The position numbers and the translations under genes were made by a program. The notes below the pieces were generated by a model. That model did not search any database. It was not told the origin of the DNA and was given only the letters and a program-made list of their open reading frames with translations. DNA of 64,000 bases from Burkholderia cepacia (lineage in GTDB: Bacteria > Pseudomonadota > Gammaproteobacteria > Burkholderiales > Burkholderiaceae): contig NZ_CP013444.1 of NCBI RefSeq assembly GCF_001718835.1, forward strand, positions 1,240,001 through 1,304,000, in the 5' to 3' direction. Shown piece by piece: positions 57,971 to 64,000 of the stretch; position 1 is the first letter of the stretch, and each line of letters starts with the position of its first letter.

Positions 57971-59572
57971 ATGAAACTCACGTTGCGAAATGCACTCGCT
58001 GCAGCGGCAGTGGCATCGGTTTTTGCAGCAATGCCTGGTCGTGGCGCGCAGGCCGCTACCCCGAAAGATTTCTTCGTCATGGCTACGTTGTTGGACGAAT
58101 TCACATCACTTGATCCGGGTGAGATTTACGAACTTGTACCGGAAGAGTATGTAGCGAACACATACGATCGCCTCGTACGGGTCGACTTGCATGACCCGTC
58201 AAAATTCAATGGCGACGTTGCTCAGTCCTGGACCGTCAGCCCGGACGGATTGACGTTTACGTTCAAGTTGAAGCCGGGACTCAAGTTTCACTCCGGCGAT
58301 CCGTTGACTGCCGATGACGTGGCTTGGTCGATTCAGCGCACCGTTTTGCTCGACAAGGGGCCCGCAGCCGTGTTGCAGGGCATCGGACTGACCAAAGAAA
58401 ACGTGCTCCAGCATGTCAAAAAAATCGATGACGCAACTATCTCGGTGCAAACCGACCAGAAGTACGCGCCAACGTTCGTGCTGAATGTGTTGGGCTCGTG
58501 GCCAGCCTCCGTACTGGACAAGAAGTTGCTGATGTCCCATCAGAATGGAAACGACTTCGGCAACGGCTGGCTCAAGACAAATGAAGCTGGGTCGGGTGCC
58601 TACAGGCTAGTCAAATGGAACGCCAGCGACAGTATCGTTCTGCAACGGTTCGACGGCTATCGCTTTCCGCTGGCAATGAAGCGCATCGTGTTGCGGCACG
58701 TGCCGGAATCGTCGAGCCAACGTCTGCTGCTCGAGAATGGCGATGTTGATGTGGCGCGGGATCTTAGTCCGGACGATCTCAACTCTCTGTCGAACGCCGG
58801 GAAAGTGAACGTTACGGCCGTTCCGCAAGCGACGCTCATGTATCTTGGTTTGAACCAGAAGAATCAGTATCTCGCGAAACCCGAGGTTCAGGAAGCGATC
58901 AAGTGGTTGGTGGACTACAGCGGCATCCAGCAGAACATCGTGAAGTCTACATACAAGATCCATGTAGCCTTCATTCCGGAAGGTTTCCTTGGCGCATTGA
59001 ACAGCAATCCGTATCACAAAGACGTTCCGAAGGCCAAGGCACTTCTTGCGAAGGCCGGCTTGCCGAATGGTTTCAAGGTGAAGATGGACGTCCGCAACGA
59101 CTATCCATACACCGAGATTGCGCAGGCGATTCAGGCCAACCTGGCCCAGGCGGGCATCAAGGTCGAACTCGTTCCCGGTGACAACAAGCAGACGTTGGCC
59201 AAATATCGGGCCCGTCAGCACGACATCTACATCGGGGAGTGGTCCGCAGACTATATTGATCCGCACAGCAATGCACAGGGCTTTACGTGGAATCCAGACA
59301 ATTCCGACAACTCTAGCTACAAGATGCTCGCGTGGCGTAACGCATGGAACATTCCGCAACTGACTGCGAAAACTCAGGCCGCACTGGCTGAATCATCGAC
59401 GACGAAGCGAGCGCAGATGTATCAGGCGATGCAAAAGGACGTTCTTGCTCATTCGCCGTTCGTGATCATGTTCCAGAAGGTCGCTCAGGTAGCCGTGCGT
59501 CCAGGGGTGACAGGCCTGAAAGTGGGCCCAATTAACGACCTCGTCTCATATCGCGATCTGAAGAAACAGTAA
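57971..59572 (+). CDS. ddpA: dipeptide ABC transporter substrate-binding protein (DdpA/DppA type)
   Basis: This 533-residue periplasmic protein has a signal peptide (LAAAAVASVFAAMPGRGAQA). It shows the SBP family 5 signatures LVRVDLHDPSKFNGDVAQSW, LTFTFKLKPGLKFHSGDPLT and the late KAKALLAKAGLPNGFK. ATG 57971 follows gggagtacat; TTG 57959 is unlikely. It should bind D-Ala-D-Ala or related peptides for the permease pair. About 80 AT-rich bases separate it from ddpX and could carry an internal promoter. Confidence 0.9.
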   Translation: MKLTLRNALAAAAVASVFAAMPGRGAQAATPKDFFVMATLLDEFTSLDPGEIYELVPEEYVANTYDRLVRVDLHDPSKFNGDVAQSWTVSPDGLTFTFKLKPGLKFHSGDPLTADDVAWSIQRTVLLDKGPAAVLQGIGLTKENVLQHVKKIDDATISVQTDQKYAPTFVLNVLGSWPASVLDKKLLMSHQNGNDFGNGWLKTNEAGSGAYRLVKWNASDSIVLQRFDGYRFPLAMKRIVLRHVPESSSQRLLLENGDVDVARDLSPDDLNSLSNAGKVNVTAVPQATLMYLGLNQKNQYLAKPEVQEAIKWLVDYSGIQQNIVKSTYKIHVAFIPEGFLGALNSNPYHKDVPKAKALLAKAGLPNGFKVKMDVRNDYPYTEIAQAIQANLAQAGIKVELVPGDNKQTLAKYRARQHDIYIGEWSADYIDPHSNAQGFTWNPDNSDNSSYKMLAWRNAWNIPQLTAKTQAALAESSTTKRAQMYQAMQKDVLAHSPFVIMFQKVAQVAVRPGVTGLKVGPINDLVSYRDLKKQ

Positions 59573-59626
59573 GCATTGCCTGTCGGCGCAGTCGACCACT
59601 GCGCCGCATCCTTGTGGAAAGCCATC

Positions 59627-60706
59627 ATGTCGACTCCAATAGCCTTCTTCGACCGGATCCGTTTGCTATCCGTCGATCATGCCTGGGCACGCTGGACACT
59701 ACGTCTCGTGCGTTGGCTCGTTACACTGTTCATCACGTTCCTCGGCCTGCTCGCAGTGACGTTTATTATCAGCCGCAAGATCCCGATAGACCCGGTGTTG
59801 GCAGTGCTCGGTGATCGGGCATCAGCTCAGGCTTACGCGGCGGAGCGAATCGCGCTAGGGCTCGACAGGCCTCTCGTTGTCCAGTTTTCAATGTATGCAC
59901 ACGATGTGCTGCGAGGCGATCTTGGCATCTCGCTATTGACCTCGAATCCCGTACTGACGGACATCAAACGTGTGTTCCCCGCAACTGTTGAATTGGCCAC
60001 GATTGCGACGCTCATCGGCGTACTGACCGGGGTGCCGCTCGGCGTCATTGCCGCGGTTCGACATAATCGCTGGATTGACCACGTCGCCCGCTTTATCGGT
60101 TTGATCGGGAACTCCGTGCCGGTGTTCTGGCTAGGGCTGATGGGCTTGCTCCTTTTCTATGCAAAGCTGCATTGGGTCTCAGGGTCCGGCCGCCTCGATC
60201 CTGTCTATGACGGCATGGTTGACGCCAAGACGGGTAGTCTGTTGATTGACTCAGTCTTGGCAGGCGAGTGGGAGGTGTTCTTTAACGCTCTGTCGCACAT
60301 CATCCTTCCGGCGATGATCCTGGGGTACTACTCAGTCGCCTACCTGAGTCGCATGACACGCTCATTTGTGCTGGACCAGCTAAATCAGGAATACATCACC
60401 ACTGCCCGCGCGAAAGGACTGCCGGAGCGGCGGGTTATCTGGCGCCATGCATTCGGCAACATAGCGGTCCCGCTCCTGACAGTGATCGCACTCAGTTACA
60501 GCTATTTACTGGAAGGTTCGGTGCTGACTGAAATCGTCTTTGCATGGCCTGGCATCGGCTCCTATCTCACCAATGCATTGCTTAGTGCAGACATGAATGC
60601 CGTGCTTGGCAGCACGCTTGTGATTGGCGCAACCTTCATCGGTTTGAACCTGCTTACCGACGCCTTGTACCGGGTCTTCGATCCGCGCGCACGACAACGC
60701 GCATAA
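59627..60706 (+). CDS. ddpB: dipeptide ABC transporter permease (DdpB/DppB type)
   Basis: This 359-residue inner-membrane protein has about six membrane helices. The first is WLVTLFITFLGLLAVTFII, and a large periplasmic segment follows it, as in DppB. The cytoplasmic EAA loop (TARAKGLPERRVIWRHAFGN) contacts the ATPase subunits. The start at ATG 59627, after tggaaagccatc, gives a somewhat longer N-terminus than the usual DppB. It forms the channel with DdpC. Confidence 0.9.
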   Translation: MSTPIAFFDRIRLLSVDHAWARWTLRLVRWLVTLFITFLGLLAVTFIISRKIPIDPVLAVLGDRASAQAYAAERIALGLDRPLVVQFSMYAHDVLRGDLGISLLTSNPVLTDIKRVFPATVELATIATLIGVLTGVPLGVIAAVRHNRWIDHVARFIGLIGNSVPVFWLGLMGLLLFYAKLHWVSGSGRLDPVYDGMVDAKTGSLLIDSVLAGEWEVFFNALSHIILPAMILGYYSVAYLSRMTRSFVLDQLNQEYITTARAKGLPERRVIWRHAFGNIAVPLLTVIALSYSYLLEGSVLTEIVFAWPGIGSYLTNALLSADMNAVLGSTLVIGATFIGLNLLTDALYRVFDPRARQRA

Positions 60707-60755
60707 GGATCGTTCCGTGCTACAGCCCCTACACTCAAAGACACAGGACCATACG

Positions 60756-61670
60756 ATGAGCACTACATCACATCATTGGAAGAGTTGGCTTCTGAGCGAC
60801 ACTCCAGCGTCGCGCCGACAAGCGGCGTTGGGACTCGCTTACCGCCGGTGGAAACGCTTCTGTAGTAATCCGCTGAGCGTTTTCGGGTTTGTCGTTCTGT
60901 CGCTGCTCATTGTGCTTGCGATCGTCGGCCCAATGATGGCGCCGCATGATCCTCTGCGTCAGATATTGTCTGATCGCCTCCTGCCGCCTGGCTCGCCATC
61001 GCATTGGCTTGGGACTGACCAGCTCGGCCGCGACATTCTTTCCAGACTTATCTACGGTTCCCGACTGACGCTGAGCATAGCGATTCTTACCGTCATACTG
61101 GTCGTGCCCGTCGGACTGTTGATCGGTACGACCGCAGGCTTTTGCGGAGGCGCTGTTGACACCGTTCTGATGCGGATTACCGATGTAGCGTTGTCGTTTC
61201 CAAAAATCGTCCTGGCGTTGGCTTTCGCGGCCGCGATGGGTCCTGGCGTAATCAATGCGGTAATCGCGATATCCATTACTGCGTGGCCGCCTTACGCTCG
61301 GCTCGCGCGCGCGGAAACGCTGAAACTGGTGCAGGCGGACTTCATTCATAGCGCGCGGCTACAAGGTGCATCGTCTCTGCGCCTTCTCCTGCGTTACATC
61401 GTGCCCCTATGTTCGTCATCGGTCATTGTGCGTGCCACGCTGGACATGGCCGGGATCATTCTTACGGTCGCCGGTCTTGGGTTCCTTGGCCTCGGTGCGC
61501 AACCGCCGAGCCCGGAATGGGGCTTTATGGTGGCGTCAGGTCGTAATGTCCTGCTTGACGCGTGGTGGGTGGCCACCATTCCGGGCTTTGCCATCCTGCT
61601 GGTGAGTCTTGCTTTCAACCTGCTTGGTGATGGTCTGCGCGACGTCCTTGATCCGCGACATGGAGCGTGA
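60756..61670 (+). CDS. ddpC: dipeptide ABC transporter permease (DdpC/DppC type)
   Basis: This 304-residue inner-membrane protein has the DppC start (KRFCSNPLSVFGFVVLSLLI, then DPLRQILSDRLLPPGSPSHWLGTDQLGRD). It also has the EAA loop HSARLQGASSLRLLLRYIVP and the GLGAQPPSPEWGFM block before the last helices. GTG 60717 is an earlier possible start, but ATG 60756 after caggaccatacg fits family length better. It is followed within one base by the next start. Confidence 0.9.
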   Translation: MSTTSHHWKSWLLSDTPASRRQAALGLAYRRWKRFCSNPLSVFGFVVLSLLIVLAIVGPMMAPHDPLRQILSDRLLPPGSPSHWLGTDQLGRDILSRLIYGSRLTLSIAILTVILVVPVGLLIGTTAGFCGGAVDTVLMRITDVALSFPKIVLALAFAAAMGPGVINAVIAISITAWPPYARLARAETLKLVQADFIHSARLQGASSLRLLLRYIVPLCSSSVIVRATLDMAGIILTVAGLGFLGLGAQPPSPEWGFMVASGRNVLLDAWWVATIPGFAILLVSLAFNLLGDGLRDVLDPRHGA

Positions 61671-61671
61671 A

Positions 61672-62568
61672 ATGAAACCAGTAGCGAATGTGCATTTGGC
61701 GTCTCAGCGATCGCCCGAGCCGCTTTGTGAAATCGATGGCTTACGCGTGGGATTTCGCGGTGCCGACGGTCGCATAGCAGAGGCCGTGCGCGGCATGACG
61801 CTGAAGCTTCAGAAAGGGGAGCGACTCGGCATTGTGGGCGAATCCGGGTCAGGAAAATCCATGACAGGCCGGGCGCTGATGGGGCTCTTGCCACCCAGCG
61901 CGAAGTGGTCTGCTCAGACCATGAAATTCGACGGCGAGGATCTGCTCGCGATGCCACCGCATGGGCATCGGCGCCTGTGCGGTCAACATATGGGGATGAT
62001 CCTGCAAGACCCGAAATACTCCCTGAACCCGGTGATGACCGTCGCTCAGCAAATGCGCGAGGCTTTCGTAATGCACTATCCGACGCTCGGGCGCCGCGCA
62101 ATGCGCGAGAAGATCGTCGACGCTTTGGCGGCGGTGCACATCCGGGACCCCGCTCGCGTCGCTGATTCGTATCCGCACGAACTGTCCGGTGGCATGGGCC
62201 AGCGCGTCATGATTGCAATGATGGTTTCGTGCGGACCGCGGCTGTTGGTCGCTGACGAGCCGACCAGCGCTCTCGACGTCCTCGTGTCGATTCAGGTGCT
62301 GAGCATCCTCGATGAAATGATAGCCCGGCACGACACCGGCCTTATCTTCATTAGCCATGATTTGCCGCTCGTGATGTCTTTCTGCGACCGCGTCGTTGTC
62401 ATGTACGCCGGACGGGTGGTCGAGGAGTGCGCGGCCCGCGACTTAGTCCACGCGCGGCATCCTTATACGCGGGGACTACTCGCGGCCAATCCGCCGCTCG
62501 ATAATCCACCTGACGAGCTGCCGACCCTCAAGCGTGACCCGGCTTGGCTTTCGGAGGCAATGCAATGA
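61672..62568 (+). CDS. ddpD: dipeptide ABC transporter ATP-binding protein (DdpD/DppD type)
   Basis: This 298-residue ATPase has Walker A GESGSGKS, a Q-loop LQDPKYSLNP, the signature HELSGGMGQRV, Walker B LLVADEPTSALD and the switch His in FISHDLPLV. The C-terminal extension with HPYTRGLLAANPPL is the oligopeptide-transporter type. ATG 61672 is one base after the ddpC stop; ATG 61660 within ddpC is an alternative. It pairs with DdpF to power import. Confidence 0.93.
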   Translation: MKPVANVHLASQRSPEPLCEIDGLRVGFRGADGRIAEAVRGMTLKLQKGERLGIVGESGSGKSMTGRALMGLLPPSAKWSAQTMKFDGEDLLAMPPHGHRRLCGQHMGMILQDPKYSLNPVMTVAQQMREAFVMHYPTLGRRAMREKIVDALAAVHIRDPARVADSYPHELSGGMGQRVMIAMMVSCGPRLLVADEPTSALDVLVSIQVLSILDEMIARHDTGLIFISHDLPLVMSFCDRVVVMYAGRVVEECAARDLVHARHPYTRGLLAANPPLDNPPDELPTLKRDPAWLSEAMQ

Positions 62569-63350
62569 TTGATGGCAAGGATGTCCGGATCAGGTTCAAA
62601 ACCGACACCGGCTATTTCGACGCAGTTCGCCAGGCGAGCTTTCATGTCGACGAGGGAGAGATATTCGGTCTCGTCGGCGAGTCCGGCTCCGGGAAGTCAA
62701 CGATCCTGCGAGCGCTGAGCGGGCTCACGCCCATTGCCGAAGGGAGCTTGCGCATTGGTTCTCATGCGCTGACGGACAGGATTGACCGTACCTTTAGGCG
62801 GCAGGTACAGATGGTGTTTCAAGATCCTTACGGCTCGCTGCATCCGCGCTTCACGGTTGATCAAACCTTGCGTGAGCCGTTGGCGATTAATCGCTTAGAC
62901 CGACAGGACGAACGCATCGTCAACGCCCTTCGGGAGGTCGGCCTCAACCCGGCGTTTCGCTTTCGTTACCCACACCAGCTGTCAGGCGGACAGCGGCAAC
63001 GAGTCGCGATTGCTCGTGCACTGATCGTTGAGCCAAACGTCCTGCTGCTTGACGAGCCGACCTCTGCACTGGACGTCTCGGTGCAGGCCGAGATTCTCAA
63101 CCTGCTGAAGAGACTGCATCGGGAACGCCACTTAACAATGATCCTGGTCAGCCACAATCTCGCTGTTGTGGGTTTTCTATGTCAGCGAGTGGCGGTAATG
63201 CGTAACGGAGAGATCGTCGAACGAGTGAGCGTTGATGATATCCGGCAGCATCGTGTAGAGCACGAATACACGCGTCGTCTGATGCTTGCAACCGAAGGCT
63301 ATACACGAAAATCGGTCGTACAAGACCCGTATATGCAGTCTGCAAGCTAG
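62565..63350 (+). CDS. ddpF: dipeptide ABC transporter ATP-binding protein (DdpF/DppF type)
   Basis: This 261-residue ATPase has Walker A GESGSGKST, Q-loop VFQDPYGSLHPR, signature HQLSGGQRQRV, Walker B LLLDEPTSALDVSVQ and the switch His in VSHNLAV. The start at 62565, after cggaggca, overlaps the ddpD stop (ATGA). It is the last gene of the ddp set and is followed by a clear terminator. It lacks the usual long C-terminal tail of DppF (about 330 residues), so it is at the short end for the family. Confidence 0.92.
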   Translation: MIDGKDVRIRFKTDTGYFDAVRQASFHVDEGEIFGLVGESGSGKSTILRALSGLTPIAEGSLRIGSHALTDRIDRTFRRQVQMVFQDPYGSLHPRFTVDQTLREPLAINRLDRQDERIVNALREVGLNPAFRFRYPHQLSGGQRQRVAIARALIVEPNVLLLDEPTSALDVSVQAEILNLLKRLHRERHLTMILVSHNLAVVGFLCQRVAVMRNGEIVERVSVDDIRQHRVEHEYTRRLMLATEGYTRKSVVQDPYMQSAS

Positions 63351-63366
63351 TGCCGCTGGTTAATTT

Positions 63367-63401
63367 CGCCCCGCTTGCAGACGGCGGGGGAATTTTTTTT
63401 G
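63367..63401 (+). terminator. rho-independent terminator after ddpF
   Basis: CCCCGC (63369-63374) pairs with GCGGGG (63384-63389) over a nine-base loop, followed by gaa and eight T bases. It lies 17 bases after the ddpF stop and isolates the downstream porin. Confidence 0.75.
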
Positions 63402-63557
63402 GCATATGAATTAGTAATGCGAAATTATATATAGATGCCGAAATTTGTTTTTCCGATGTTTTTGACAGTCAAAACATGAAGGGGTTGTTCCATGTAATGC
63501 GTAAGTATAGCGAAATAAGAACAGCTAATTTTTTACGATGAGTTTGGAGAAACTTTA

Positions 63558-64000
63558 ATGAAACGAATGGCGCTATCAGCTATCTCGCTCGGCATGCTTG
63601 CTGCTACCTCAGCGGCGCACGCTCAGAGCTCTGTCACTCTCTATGGTTTGATTGATAACAGCATTACGTACTTACACAACGACGGCGGCAAGAACACGGT
63701 GGCGATGGTCAACGGCAACCTCCAGGGTTCGCGTTGGGGGCTGAAAGGTGCCGAGGATCTCGGCGGCGGCCTGAAGGCGGTCTTTCAGTTGGAAAATGGC
63801 TTCGACCCGAACACCGGAAAACTGGGCCAGGGTGGCGCCGAATTTGGTCGCCAGGCATATATTGGCTTGTCCGACGACAGGTTCGGTACAGTCAAGGCCG
63901 GTCGACAATTCGTGCCGGACACTGACCTGGTCCAAGGCATCACAGGCGACAACTACTTCGGTTCGGTGTTTGCCACGCCTGGAGACGTCGACAATTACGA
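63558..64000 (+). CDS. outer-membrane porin, 5' part (cut by the window end)
   Basis: The frame opens at ATG 63558 after ttggagaaacttta and runs past the last base. A signal peptide ends AHA, and mature QSSVTLYGLIDNSITYLHN is the start of the Gram-negative porin family of beta-proteobacteria. Next come RWGLKGAEDLGGGLKAVFQLE and GRQAYIGLSDDRFGTVKAGRQF. About 147 residues are visible of a usual 360-390. Base composition is like the ddp genes, so it seems part of the same island. It probably serves dipeptide entry, by position. The preceding 150 bases are AT-rich and must hold its own promoter. Confidence 0.88.
   Translation, partial: MKRMALSAISLGMLAATSAAHAQSSVTLYGLIDNSITYLHNDGGKNTVAMVNGNLQGSRWGLKGAEDLGGGLKAVFQLENGFDPNTGKLGQGGAEFGRQAYIGLSDDRFGTVKAGRQFVPDTDLVQGITGDNYFGSVFATPGDVDNY

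Overview
The window is GC-rich, compact DNA typical of a Burkholderia of the cepacia-complex type. Evidence for this is codon use that strongly favours G or C in the third position, Burkholderia-style trimeric porins, an ESPR-type giant trimeric autotransporter, DUF2827 proteins and a beta-proteobacterial GC-rich intergenic palindrome. The genus call is made from gene content and style, not from a database search.

Region 1 (1-20007) looks like a secretion and envelope-energisation locus. It opens with the tail of a FecR-type (DUF4880) sigma regulator and a few small genes. Next come a domesticated IS4-like transposase fused to a Phd-like domain, an orphan GspK pseudopilin, a TIGR03032 protein with APS kinase, and a two-partner-secretion outer-membrane transporter. 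A long co-directional run follows: ExbB (with DUF2341-LamG extension, frameshifted), ExbD, TonB, porin, coiled-coil protein, YbjN, TonB-tail-like protein, PpiC foldase, two unknowns, HtrA protease, a second TonB-tail-like protein and a small membrane protein. The set recalls the Pseudomonas aeruginosa hxc/pdt neighbourhood (PA0674-PA0701), but no TpsA exoprotein gene is present here.

Region 2 (20061-34998) holds a small putative cysteine hydrolase and then what I consider the most interesting system: a TPR-glycosyltransferase, a 3317-residue trimeric autotransporter adhesin and two tandem DUF2827 glycosyltransferase-like proteins, tightly spaced on one strand. The adhesin stalk is about 2800 residues of 14-, 18- and 11-residue modules, which are heptad and hendecad multiples. 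It is full of Asn-X-Ser/Thr sequons and is encoded by recently duplicated DNA. Runs of G sit on both upstream start regions.

Region 3 (35224-51860) holds two paralogous IclR regulators, a phosphatidylserine-synthase-like gene and a porin divergent from a 14-gene aromatic-ring catabolic operon. That operon encodes a Rieske ferredoxin, oxygenase and reductase, two SDRs, a cupin, an alpha/beta hydrolase, a TPP enzyme, aspartate dehydrogenase, an aldehyde dehydrogenase, an extradiol-type dioxygenase and an MFS importer. Two copies of the palindrome TGTTCC-N6-GGAACA lie just downstream of the two divergent -10 boxes and are the likely IclR operators. The natural substrate cannot be read from the sequence.

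Region 4 (52034-55261) pairs a secreted NucA/NucB-type DNase with a MoeA-like protein that carries a C-terminal SUKH (SMI1/KNR4) domain, a possible nuclease/immunity arrangement.

Region 5 (about 55600-64000) is a probable genomic island. A truncated VOC gene and a decayed tyrosine-recombinase gene mark its edge. Beyond them, base composition drops visibly and a RpiR regulator, ddpX and the ddpABCDF dipeptide ABC transporter follow, ending in a terminator, then a porin cut by the window end.
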